DNA from: an uncultured Paracoccaceae bacterium
GTDB taxonomy: Bacteria; Pseudomonadota; Alphaproteobacteria; Rhodobacterales; Rhodobacteraceae
Length of the DNA stretch: 64,000 bases
Direction: 5' to 3'
Assembly (NCBI GenBank): GCA_947502145.1
Contig: CANMYO010000001.1
Coordinates: 744,001 to 808,000 of the forward strand
Shown: positions 16,556 through 25,018 of the stretch, one piece after another
How positions within the stretch are numbered: the stretch's first letter is position 1
How the letters are laid out: each line of letters starts with the position of its first letter
The notes under the pieces: generated by a model
Told to the model about the DNA's origin: nothing
Database searches by the model: none
The model's input: the letters and a program-made list of their open reading frames with translations, nothing else
Program-made: the position numbers and the translations under genes

Positions 16556-18382
16556 CTAGCCTAGCTTTGCCCTGACACTGTCACGATACAGCGCCTTGGT
16601 CAGAGAAATCATCATGAAGACCATGACAATCGTGAACGGCAAGGCCCCGATGATCATCGCGTTTTGCAACGCTCCGAAGGGGTTGGCCTCTGCACCGCTA
16701 TTGCCCGCAATGATCAGCGCCCCAATCACCGCCGTCAGGATCAATCCCCAGATGATGCGGTGCTTGATGCCGGTTTCCTGTTCACCACCAGACATGATGG
16801 TGTTCATTACAAGAATGCCAGAATCCGCTGACGTAACGAGGAACGTCATGATCAGAACCACACACATGATGGTGATTGCCGACAAGAAACCGCCAGATAT
16901 CATTTGTTCAAGCGTAGCAAACAATTTGGCTGTGTTGGTGGCACCAATCAGGGAACCGGCAGCATCACCGTTCAATTCGAGATCAATCGCCGTTCCGCCC
17001 AGAATGGTCATCCACAAGAAGCACACGATGGCAGGTGCGATAACGCAGCCAAAAATGAACTCGCGCACGGTGCGACCCTTCGAGATACGCGCAAGGAACA
17101 AGCCGACGAAAGGCGAGAACGCGATCCACCAGGCCCAATAGAACGTGGTCCAACCTGCCTGCCATCCAAACTGACGACCCTGTTCACCAGCGGCATAGAC
17201 CGCCTCTGCGTCCAATTCGGCGGCGGCAGCTGGCAATCCTTCAGTGAAGCCCGAAAGCGAACCCCAAGGGGAGGTTGCCGATCCATAGATTGCAGCGACA
17301 TCTTCCGCTGGCAATGCCTGTGCCGCCTCGGGAAGCGCAGCTGCAAATGCTTCTGCGGATTGCGGAGCGTAAGCGCCAAAGGACAACTGAGCAAAGTGCA
17401 GAATAAAGTGCAGAATATAGTCGACCAGACCTGCACCGAACTTTGTCATCGCAAAGAAGAACGAGCCGAACAAGACAAAGGTCAACAGCAAGATCACCGA
17501 CAGCACCAGATTGAGGTTCGACAGATATTTGATCCCGCGGCCCACACCTGACACAGCGGACAGGATGGACAAACCCATGATCACCAGAAGCGCTGCAATC
17601 AGGCCGACGGTGCTGGGTTTGGGGGCTTCTGCATCGCCATTCATCAGCCATTCCATGCCAGACACTGCATAAACCCCGTCAACAAACTGGCTGACACCAA
17701 AACCGATGGTAACGGACACGCCAAGGATCGTCGCCACAACGCCAAGAACGTCGACCAAATGGCCCAGAAAGCCGTTTGCGGCCTTGCCCAATAGGGGCGT
17801 CAAAGCAGACCGGATCGTCAATGGCATCTCGCGGGTGTAGGCATAGTAGGCCAGAGACAAGCCGGTCAGCACATAGATGGCCCAAGCATGGAACCCGTAG
17901 TGCAGAAAGGTGTAGCGATATGCAGACTGCACGGCTTCCGCAGAATTTGCAGCAACTTCACCGGAGAGCACAACAGGGTTGGAGCCCCAAAGTCCAAGCG
18001 GTTCCGCGGTCGCAAAGACCATAAGGCCGACACCCAGACCGGCACCGAACATCATTGAGAACCATGAGAAGTTCGAGAATTCTGGCACCGTGTCCGCGGT
18101 GCCGAGTTTCTTGCTGCCGGTTGCCGGCAAGATAGCCAAGACAAACAGGAAGAAGGCAAAAAATCCGACTGACACAATGTAAAAGCTGTTGAATCCATTC
18201 AACAAACTTCCGTTTACTGCGGAAAGAACGCTACTTGCATTGCCGGGCCAGACAAGCGCCCAGACAACCAGCGCGACCATGATCGTCTTACTGATCAATG
18301 CGATGGGAAGGCTGTAGCCTTCGTAAAAACCGGATGGAGATTTTGCGATCTCCAGCTCGGTAAATGCTGGCTTAATAGACAT
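16556..18382 (-). CDS. BCCT-family betaine/choline/carnitine-type transporter
   Basis: A 608-aa protein with about 12 membrane segments. Family hallmarks are the glycine-rich FGAGLGVGLMVFATAEPLGLW segment and the Trp-rich GWTTFYWAWWIAFSPFVGLF segment that lines the quaternary-ammonium site. A roughly 60-residue Ala/Glu-rich loop (about 350-410) is inserted before the Trp-rich helix. BCCT carriers import betaines, choline, carnitine or DMSP with Na+ or H+. It is the last gene of the operon that begins with the aldehyde dehydrogenase, 85 bp after DUF3726, so uptake probably serves catabolism of the imported solute rather than osmoprotection. Confidence 0.92.
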   Translation of the reverse strand: MSIKPAFTELEIAKSPSGFYEGYSLPIALISKTIMVALVVWALVWPGNASSVLSAVNGSLLNGFNSFYIVSVGFFAFFLFVLAILPATGSKKLGTADTVPEFSNFSWFSMMFGAGLGVGLMVFATAEPLGLWGSNPVVLSGEVAANSAEAVQSAYRYTFLHYGFHAWAIYVLTGLSLAYYAYTREMPLTIRSALTPLLGKAANGFLGHLVDVLGVVATILGVSVTIGFGVSQFVDGVYAVSGMEWLMNGDAEAPKPSTVGLIAALLVIMGLSILSAVSGVGRGIKYLSNLNLVLSVILLLTFVLFGSFFFAMTKFGAGLVDYILHFILHFAQLSFGAYAPQSAEAFAAALPEAAQALPAEDVAAIYGSATSPWGSLSGFTEGLPAAAAELDAEAVYAAGEQGRQFGWQAGWTTFYWAWWIAFSPFVGLFLARISKGRTVREFIFGCVIAPAIVCFLWMTILGGTAIDLELNGDAAGSLIGATNTAKLFATLEQMISGGFLSAITIMCVVLIMTFLVTSADSGILVMNTIMSGGEQETGIKHRIIWGLILTAVIGALIIAGNSGAEANPFGALQNAMIIGALPFTIVMVFMMISLTKALYRDSVRAKLG

Positions 18383-18467
18383 TTCAGGTCCCCTGTTTCA
18401 TTTGTTGCGCCATGTATCGATGTCCCGCCGCCGCTTGGCGCTTTGACTTTGGGTTTGTATGGTTCAC

Positions 18468-19103
18468 TCAATCGTTGTCGGTTACGCCTGCGCCTGCTCC
18501 CAGCAAACGGGAGGCTTCTGTCGCGGGCGCGTAGGTGCGCTGCGCAAATGTGTTCAACTTGTCCCAAACCTCTGTGCTGAAAGCGCCGCGCAAGGCGGGT
18601 GCAACAAGAGCGTGATCACCTTGCGCAATGACGCATTGCAACGCACTGGTTTGAGGCGTGTTCAAGTCATCTTCAGACCCCTGGATGTGCAGGTCGTACC
18701 CGTTCGTAGTTGCCCGCACACTGTCCCAAACGACGGTCAGCGGGGCCTTGATATGCAGGGCCGCCCAGGCTGCGAAGGGCACAACCAGCAATGGCTGCGT
18801 GACATCGCGCATCGCTTGCTCATGCATTGCATTCAGGCGATCTGCGCAATCATTTAGGGTGACTCCAGCGGTCAAGGGACACAGCGCACCGGTTGCGCTG
18901 GTCCAGACACCATCCAAAGCCTGGGGCGGGCCATCATGGGCCATTACGCTCAAATGCGTGGCCAATGCCGCTGCGCCGTTCAAGCCATGAGACACAAGCC
19001 ATCGCACAGCTTTTCCGGCCTCCTCAGCAACGCCCCAGTCATACCCGCCGCCGCGTGCTGCTTTCCTGGCATGCGCCTCAATCTCGTTCAGCGAATACAT
19101 CAT
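18468..19103 (-). CDS. DUF3726-like protein of unknown function
   Basis: A 211-aa soluble protein starting MMYSLNEIEAHARKAARGGGYDWGVAEEAGKA, a pattern I recognise as DUF3726, common in roseobacters. No catalytic motif is obvious; a conserved-looking Gly/Trp-rich N-terminus and a cysteine-containing middle are visible. It overlaps the preceding 564-codon gene by 4 bp (ATGA), so the two are made together and may form a complex. The context (aldehyde dehydrogenase, M19-like protein, BCCT carrier) points to a catabolic enzyme or subunit. Confidence 0.7.
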   Translation of the reverse strand: MMYSLNEIEAHARKAARGGGYDWGVAEEAGKAVRWLVSHGLNGAAALATHLSVMAHDGPPQALDGVWTSATGALCPLTAGVTLNDCADRLNAMHEQAMRDVTQPLLVVPFAAWAALHIKAPLTVVWDSVRATTNGYDLHIQGSEDDLNTPQTSALQCVIAQGDHALVAPALRGAFSTEVWDKLNTFAQRTYAPATEASRLLGAGAGVTDND

Positions 19104-20794
19104 GGGCGCGCCATGGCTGAGTAAGGCCAGAACTCATCTGAAGTTGCCAGTTCTTCGGGGTACGGCGCATTTCCAAACATGCAAATCCGCACCCAGCGGT
19201 CTGATCTGGGGTCGAAGTGCGTGGCGCCGAAGAATGACAGCTTGCACCGCAACATATCGATGGGCATCAGATCCGACCCAATCGTATTGTCGCGAATTTC
19301 AGCGTAGGGTGCCTGTCCTACGATCTGAGCGCGACGTACGCTGTGACGATGCTGTGGATGCGCCAACAAGAAGGCAGCCAACGTGGCATCTTTGTCCTCG
19401 ACCTTCAGGTCATCAAAAAGCGCAGCCGCATCCCGGCCCGGTGCCAGAGGTTGCTCATATGGCTCAACTGGTTCTTCGAAACGCTCACCCAGACGTGGCT
19501 CCAGTTTCTCAGCTGAGACATACCACGCCCGCGCGCATTGCTGCTGTTGTGACCAATCGATGTCGAGTGCCCAATCATACGCGTTTTCAAGGATCGTATG
19601 CAGTTCGCCTACACGCATGGTGCCATCGATCCGAAATGCCTGGGTATTTCGGTCCGACATCTGATCTGCCAAAGGATCGACAAGGGCGCCGTATGGTTCC
19701 AATAGCAAAGATGCCAGACATTCCTGCGCATCTTCGCCCAACGTGGATTCAGCCCACTGATACAAGCGATCCCAAGGATGTGCCGTTTGCAGATCAGCCA
19801 GCGCAATGTGATCTGCCAATTTACTCAAGTCGCTGCGCAATTCTCTCAGCTTCTCGATCTGGATTGGGTGCTCGGAATGCCAGACGTCGGCGGAGATCAG
19901 TGACCGCGTCAGCAACTCACGAAAGGTTTGAACCGCCGTAGGCGCGGCATCGGGCAAGCTGCGGACAATGGCAATCGCTTGTTCACGGGCGGCAATCCAA
20001 TTGTTGAACAGCATCGGGTGGTTGATCAGAAACGGCGCCATGCCAAGCCCGGTGGAATTGCCAATGCCCAAACTGCGCCCGATGGTCGGGTCCAGTTTTA
20101 CTGAGGCTTCCCCACCTCTGAGATCAGCCACATGCTGGACCAGATCACGCACATAGGTTCGCGTCAGGAAAACGGACAGCATTTCGATCTGGAAAGGAGC
20201 GGCGCACTCTGGGCGATCCGCGATCATTTCATGATCGGCGGCACCCAGTTTACCCGATCCATATACGGCAGTCGTTCGCATCAGATAGCCAACTTTTTCA
20301 ACCTCTTGCCGATCAGGTTGCACCCCCGCCGCAAGAGCTGAGACGACATGGTTCCACAACCTGACTGAGCGGTTGGCGCGCGACACGGACAGTTCTTTTT
20401 CGGTCACCCGGCCTGCTTCTTGCAGGGGGATATTTTGTCGCAGTCGCTGGATGTCAGCCGCATCTGGGACACCGTCAAACAAGGTGAAGGTGCTGTCCCA
20501 GGCTTCTGCAATCACGCGGTCCGAGCGTTGTTCTGCCGGCAGGTCATGACCAAAGGCGACGAGGGAATAGGTGCGGTCCGGTGTATGCGCGCAATAAACC
20601 GCGTAACCCACCCCCTTGTCATCAAATTCAAAAACGGGTCGGGAAAAGGTCCAATTCTCATCGGTCATCCGGCGCGTCAATATGCGCATGAATGACAGGC
20701 GTGATTGATGAAATGATCCAAGGCGTGACAACCGCATGACCGTCGCAGGGTCGCGTTTGGCGATAGAGGTAGAGCGTTTCGTCTGGATCCTCAT
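19100..20794 (-). CDS. Conserved 564-aa protein of unknown function
   Basis: The start at 20794 follows GGAGGGG by about 10 bp, and the gene begins 15 bp after the M19-like gene. The protein is soluble, without signal peptide or membrane segment. It has a block with LGIGNSTGLGMAPFLINHPMLFNNW and a C-terminal SFFGATHFDPRSDRWVRICMFGNAPYP. I do not recognise a characterised family. Tight coupling on both sides (15-bp gap upstream, ATGA overlap downstream) ties it to the aldehyde dehydrogenase/M19/DUF3726/BCCT operon. A large enzyme subunit acting on the imported compound is plausible but unproven. Confidence 0.75.
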   Translation of the reverse strand: MRIQTKRSTSIAKRDPATVMRLSRLGSFHQSRLSFMRILTRRMTDENWTFSRPVFEFDDKGVGYAVYCAHTPDRTYSLVAFGHDLPAEQRSDRVIAEAWDSTFTLFDGVPDAADIQRLRQNIPLQEAGRVTEKELSVSRANRSVRLWNHVVSALAAGVQPDRQEVEKVGYLMRTTAVYGSGKLGAADHEMIADRPECAAPFQIEMLSVFLTRTYVRDLVQHVADLRGGEASVKLDPTIGRSLGIGNSTGLGMAPFLINHPMLFNNWIAAREQAIAIVRSLPDAAPTAVQTFRELLTRSLISADVWHSEHPIQIEKLRELRSDLSKLADHIALADLQTAHPWDRLYQWAESTLGEDAQECLASLLLEPYGALVDPLADQMSDRNTQAFRIDGTMRVGELHTILENAYDWALDIDWSQQQQCARAWYVSAEKLEPRLGERFEEPVEPYEQPLAPGRDAAALFDDLKVEDKDATLAAFLLAHPQHRHSVRRAQIVGQAPYAEIRDNTIGSDLMPIDMLRCKLSFFGATHFDPRSDRWVRICMFGNAPYPEELATSDEFWPYSAMARP

Positions 20795-20809
20795 GTCCCT
20801 GTCCCCTCC

Positions 20810-21787
20810 CTAGGTCAGTGGTGTGAAGTTTTCCGCGTAAAACCCGTGCCAGTTGTCCCCCATGATGCCCGCGACCTCCTTGTCGCTAAGCCCTGTGGCG
20901 CGCAGGCCCGCTTCGATGTTGCCAAAGTCGCGATTGTCCTTGAACCAGCTTGGCATCGGCGGAAAGCCCGGTGCGGCGGCTGAGCCTTCGCCATAGTCGA
21001 CCTCCTTGCTCCAGCGACCGACGCGCATCCATTCGACCACGCTGTCTGGCTGATCCTGACACAGGTCCGTCCCGATCCCGAGGTTTTGCGGGCCATATGT
21101 CTCGGCTGTGCGGGCGATCATCTCGCAAAAACTGTCTAGCGTGCAGTCAGATTTCCCTTTGAGGTGATGCGGATAGGTCGAAAATCCCAGCATCCCGCCA
21201 TTCTCTGTTACGGCGCGGATTACATCGTCCGTTTTATTACGCAGTGCTGGCGACCAGTCATAAGGGTTGGCGTGCGTGATCGCGATCGGTCGCTCGGATA
21301 TGTCCGCAGCCTCAATCGTTGAACGACCTGCTGAATGGCTCATATCCACGACAAGGCCGACGCGGTTCATTTCCTTGATAACCTGACGCCCCATGCGGGT
21401 GATGCCAGTATCTTCGGCCTCATAGCATCCAGTCGCCAGCAGGGACTGGTTGTTGTACGTCAATTGCATAAACCGCGCGCCGAGGCTGTGCACGATTTCA
21501 ACAAGCCCGATGTCATCCTCAATGGGGCTGGGGTTTTGAAAGCCAAAGAATATCGCGGTCTTGCCTTCGGCCTTGGCGCGGTCAACGTCGCTGGCCCATT
21601 GGCCCTTCATAATGAGGTCAGGGTATTGTTCGAACCAGCGGTTCCATTGCTCAAAGTTCAGAACCGTCTCGCGGAAATTTTCATGGTAGGCGATGGTTAC
21701 GTGCACCGCATCCACGCCACCCTCATGCATCTGGCGAAAGATCTTTTCCGACCAGTTGGCGTATTGAAGGTTATCAATGCGCATCAT
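20810..21787 (-). CDS. M19 (renal dipeptidase) family protein lacking canonical metal ligands
   Basis: A 325-aa TIM-barrel protein of the membrane dipeptidase family. The histidines in VDMSHSAGR and ITHANPYD and the Asp in GIGTDLCQDQPD are kept. However, the N-terminal H-x-D ligand pair is replaced (RIDNLQYANWS) and the bridging Glu region reads FFGFQNPSP. Such proteins are unlikely to be ordinary dipeptidases. A related M19 gene (PA5396) sits in the Pseudomonas dimethylglycine/betaine cluster, which fits the BCCT carrier here. The start ATGATG overlaps the aldehyde dehydrogenase stop. Confidence 0.82.
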   Translation of the reverse strand: MMRIDNLQYANWSEKIFRQMHEGGVDAVHVTIAYHENFRETVLNFEQWNRWFEQYPDLIMKGQWASDVDRAKAEGKTAIFFGFQNPSPIEDDIGLVEIVHSLGARFMQLTYNNQSLLATGCYEAEDTGITRMGRQVIKEMNRVGLVVDMSHSAGRSTIEAADISERPIAITHANPYDWSPALRNKTDDVIRAVTENGGMLGFSTYPHHLKGKSDCTLDSFCEMIARTAETYGPQNLGIGTDLCQDQPDSVVEWMRVGRWSKEVDYGEGSAAAPGFPPMPSWFKDNRDFGNIEAGLRATGLSDKEVAGIMGDNWHGFYAENFTPLT

Positions 21788-23235
21788 GACGGAATGCCGG
21801 ACGAAATATAGGCGGTTTTCACGATGGTGTAGAAGTCACGCGCTGTTTGCCCCTGTTCGCGCGGACCGTAAGAGCTGTCACCACGCCCGCCAAAGGGCAC
21901 GTGGTAATCGGTGCCGGCCGTGGGCAAGTTGACCATCACACAGCCCGATTGCGCGTTGCGTCGGAAATGGGTGGCGCGGGCAAGATTGGTCGTGACGATG
22001 CCTGCGGTCAGGCCAAAATTTGTGTCGTTCACCACATGCAGCGCCTCGTCATAGCTGGCAACGGGGATCACGCAAGCCAGCGGTGCGAACATTTCCTCGC
22101 GGTTGATACGCATGTCGTTGTTGGTGCCGACAAAGACACCGGGGGACATGTAGTAACCATTTGTCGCCATCTCCAGCCGCTGGCCACCGCAGAGCAGTTC
22201 GGCCCCCTCAGAGGCCGCCAGTTCGACATAGGCGAGGTTCTCTTTCAGTTGCTGTTCAGAAACAACTGGCCCCATCTGCGTGCCCGCTTCCAACGCATGG
22301 CCCACTTTCATGGCGTTGGCGCCGGCGACCAGCTTTTCGACGAATTGATCATGCACCGATTGATGAACAACCAACCGCGAAGAGGCGGTGCATTTCTGAC
22401 CGGATCCGCCAAATGCGCCCCCCAGTGCCAAAGAAACAGCCAGATCCAGATCAGCATCGTCCATCACGGCCAACGCGTTCTTTGATCCCATCTCCATCTG
22501 CACACGCGTCAGGTTCTGAATCGCACCGGCTGCAATCCCCTTGCCCACGGGAACGGAGCCAGTAAAGCTGATCGCGCCCACTTTCGGGCTTTCGACCAGC
22601 CGCTGACCGATAGCGCTGCCTGCGCCCATTACCAGTGAAACAAGGCCCTTGGGGACATCCTGGCGCGCGATAATCTCGACCAGTGCTACGGCAGATGCCG
22701 GGGTCAAATTCGCAGGTTTCCACACGACGGCATTGCCATAGCACAGAGCAGGCGCAATCTTCCAAGACGCAGTTGCGGTTGGAAAATTCCATGGCGAGAT
22801 CACCGCCACAACGCCGACCGCCTCGCGACGCACGTCAATCTCGATCCCGTCCCGCACAGAATCCGCAGCGTCACCCATCTGGCGCAGTGTTTCAGCGGCA
22901 TAGTATGTAAAGAACTGACCAGCGCGGTACACCTCGCCTTCACCCTCTGCCAGCGGCTTGCCCTCTTCGCGCGCCAGCAATGTTCCCAGCTCTTTTGCGC
23001 GGCTCATCATCTCGGTGCCAATGGCCATCAGCACGTTGTATTTGCGTTCGATCCCGTAGGCGGCCCATTCGATCTGCGCGCGTTGCGCCTGTTCCAGCGT
23101 TGCATCCAGTTGATCAGGGGTGGCCTGCGCGAACATCCCGATTAGATCGTCCAGATCAGATGGATTACGGTTTTCAATTTCGGATGCACCCGCCACCCAT
23201 TCTCCGGCGATATAATTCAAATTGGAATCGGGCAT
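21784..23235 (-). CDS. NAD(P)-dependent aldehyde dehydrogenase
   Basis: The start is set at MPDSNLNYIAGEW (ATG 23235, AAGGA 6 bp upstream), 18 codons inside the track ORF; the product is 483 aa. Hallmarks are the Asn in SPWNFPTA, the catalytic Glu in QMEMGSKNA, the nucleophile Cys in GSGQKCTASS and the C-terminal FGGRGDSSYGPREQGQ. The C-terminal pattern resembles 2-oxoglutarate-semialdehyde dehydrogenases, but the substrate is not settled. It heads the operon with the M19-like protein, two unknown proteins and BCCT; its stop overlaps the next start by ATGA. Confidence 0.9.
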   Translation of the reverse strand: MPDSNLNYIAGEWVAGASEIENRNPSDLDDLIGMFAQATPDQLDATLEQAQRAQIEWAAYGIERKYNVLMAIGTEMMSRAKELGTLLAREEGKPLAEGEGEVYRAGQFFTYYAAETLRQMGDAADSVRDGIEIDVRREAVGVVAVISPWNFPTATASWKIAPALCYGNAVVWKPANLTPASAVALVEIIARQDVPKGLVSLVMGAGSAIGQRLVESPKVGAISFTGSVPVGKGIAAGAIQNLTRVQMEMGSKNALAVMDDADLDLAVSLALGGAFGGSGQKCTASSRLVVHQSVHDQFVEKLVAGANAMKVGHALEAGTQMGPVVSEQQLKENLAYVELAASEGAELLCGGQRLEMATNGYYMSPGVFVGTNNDMRINREEMFAPLACVIPVASYDEALHVVNDTNFGLTAGIVTTNLARATHFRRNAQSGCVMVNLPTAGTDYHVPFGGRGDSSYGPREQGQTARDFYTIVKTAYISSGIPS

Positions 23236-23343
23236 GACGTATCCTTTCGCGTGAGTGCCGCAGGCGCGCGCACGCAGGGGATACCCCACTTAGTTGATTT
23301 AGGCATTTTGAAAGAATTGTAGTTTACTTCAGAGTCTCTGAAG

Positions 23344-24264
23344 TTAGGGATCCGAAATCAAACTGCCATCGCGATTCATCTCGGTGATCAGCTTTAGAAA
23401 CGCCCGCGCTGCGGGCATCAAGAGATTGTTGGGTCGCGACATCAAATGCACGGTCCTGCGTGTGTGCACATCGTGCAGCGGCAGGAACGCAAACTCATCA
23501 AGGACATTAGCAACCGCCAGTCGCGGTAACACCGTTATCCCAACGCCTTGTCGGACCAATCCCAAAAGGGACGCCGTATTGGGAACCATGAGACGAGACC
23601 TGGCAAGAATGGGCGCAAAGTCCGGATCTGTAATCTGTTCACACAGGCCATTTGCAATGATCGGATGATCCCCCATCGTGCGCCATGACAGCTTATTCCA
23701 GTCTTTTGCCAAGGGATCATCTTTGCGGCAAACCAGCCCAAAGGCATCGCTGAACAACTCCGTCCGGCGCATCCCTTCGACTTCCGAAAGTGAGCCAATC
23801 CCGATATCTGCTCGTTCGCGGTCCAGTTCACGCGCGATGGTCACTGAGTCCATGTCACGCAGGTCGATCTGAACTTTTGGGTACTTCTGCGCAAACCTCA
23901 AAATTACGGGAGGTAGCACAGTCGTTGCCACCGATGGCGTCACAGCCAGCCTCAGATAGCCAAGTTCGGAACGTGATAGCCCCTCGATCACCGAAACCGT
24001 GTTTTCGAAGTGTGCCACCTCGCGGCGTGCCTCGGCCAGAATGAGGTCTCCGAGCGGCGTCAGACGGGATTTTCGGGCTGTCTCAAAAAGAGCAGAACCG
24101 ACATGCTCTTCAAACTGTTTCAGCATCATGGAAACAGCTGATGGCGTACGCCCAAGTGCGTCTGCCGCCTCAGACAGGCTGCCGTGGGTCGCAACGGTCG
24201 TAAAGCATCTGAGCATATCGATCTTGATGGCCAACTTAAGAACCTCTGAATTAGATTCAACCAA
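23344..24264 (-). CDS. LysR-family transcriptional regulator
   Basis: A 306-aa protein. The N-terminal winged helix-turn-helix (CFTTVATHGSLSEAADALGRTPSAVSMMLKQFEE) is followed by a periplasmic-binding-like effector domain. It lies 108 bp upstream of the aldehyde dehydrogenase gene on the same strand and is divergent from a RidA gene, with only about 90 bp between starts. It probably controls one or both. The effector is likely the BCCT substrate or an intermediate; this is inference. Confidence 0.9.
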   Translation of the reverse strand: MVESNSEVLKLAIKIDMLRCFTTVATHGSLSEAADALGRTPSAVSMMLKQFEEHVGSALFETARKSRLTPLGDLILAEARREVAHFENTVSVIEGLSRSELGYLRLAVTPSVATTVLPPVILRFAQKYPKVQIDLRDMDSVTIARELDRERADIGIGSLSEVEGMRRTELFSDAFGLVCRKDDPLAKDWNKLSWRTMGDHPIIANGLCEQITDPDFAPILARSRLMVPNTASLLGLVRQGVGITVLPRLAVANVLDEFAFLPLHDVHTRRTVHLMSRPNNLLMPAARAFLKLITEMNRDGSLISDP

Positions 24265-24355
24265 ATCGAGTTTGCCTTAAATCCTCTCTCATGGCCACAT
24301 GGCAATCATCTGTCCAAATCGGGCTGGTAAGACACTGGAATTGAAGGGGATTCAT

Positions 24356-24697
24356 ATGATTGAGCGTATCGACACTGGAATTCGGTCGTCCAAGATCGTG
24401 AAACACAATGGTGTGGTCTACCTGACCGGACAGGTTGCTGAGGGTGACACGGTTCAAGATCAAGTCCGCACCTGTTTGGAAAACGTTGATGCCCTCCTGA
24501 AACGAGCCGGATCGTCCCGTGAGCACATGCTGCATGTCACCATCTGGCTAGCCGATATGCAGGATTTTGATCGGTTGAACGAGATCTGGAACGCTTGGGT
24601 CCCCTCTGGGCACGCTCCGGCCCGCGCGTGCGGTGAGGCCAAGTTGGCCAGACCCGAGCTGAAGGTGGAGTTCATCGTGGTTGCAGCCTGCTCGTGA
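24356..24697 (+). CDS. RidA (YjgF/YER057c/UK114) family protein
   Basis: The start is set at [13 protein letters not shown] (ATG 24356, AAGGGGA 6 bp upstream); the track ORF begins 19 codons early. The 113-aa product has the RidA core ([18 protein letters not shown]) and the C-terminal ligand-Arg context [20 protein letters not shown]. RidA proteins hydrolyse reactive enamine/imine intermediates. It is divergent from the LysR gene and may act with the neighbouring betaine-type catabolic operon or on PLP-enzyme by-products. Confidence 0.9.
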   Translation: MIERIDTGIRSSKIVKHNGVVYLTGQVAEGDTVQDQVRTCLENVDALLKRAGSSREHMLHVTIWLADMQDFDRLNEIWNAWVPSGHAPARACGEAKLARPELKVEFIVVAACS

Positions 24698-25018
24698 AGA
24701 ATTGGCGTACTGATGAAAGGGATGACGAAACCTTATCGTAGGGAAGTAGATCCAAGCCGCGAAAACCGTCCAGAACGATCCTGAACTTGTCTTCCGATGA
24801 TGCTGCTCGCGCGTTACCCGATTGATATATTAGACGATATTCTCGCCAGGACGATTGGTTGGATGTCTCATGCGCCACCTTCAGCAGTTTCGATGCGCAA
24901 ACTACACGCTCTTATCAAATACCGATACTTGGACCCATATGACCGAAGAAGAACGCGATATTTCCCTCTCGATCCCGACAAGACAGATCGTTGTTAAGTC
25001 GTCGGCACGGTTTACAAG
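24698..25018. other. 321-bp gap without a supported gene
   Basis: The gap lies between convergent RidA and CadC-like genes. The 66-codon plus-strand ORF (24797-24997) shows no ribosome site or family resemblance. I see no strong terminator hairpin. Confidence 0.35.

Noticed and set aside
16368-16559. 63-codon plus-strand ORF after the nucleotidyltransferase
   Set aside because: Contains the BCCT hairpin, no ribosome site, no family.
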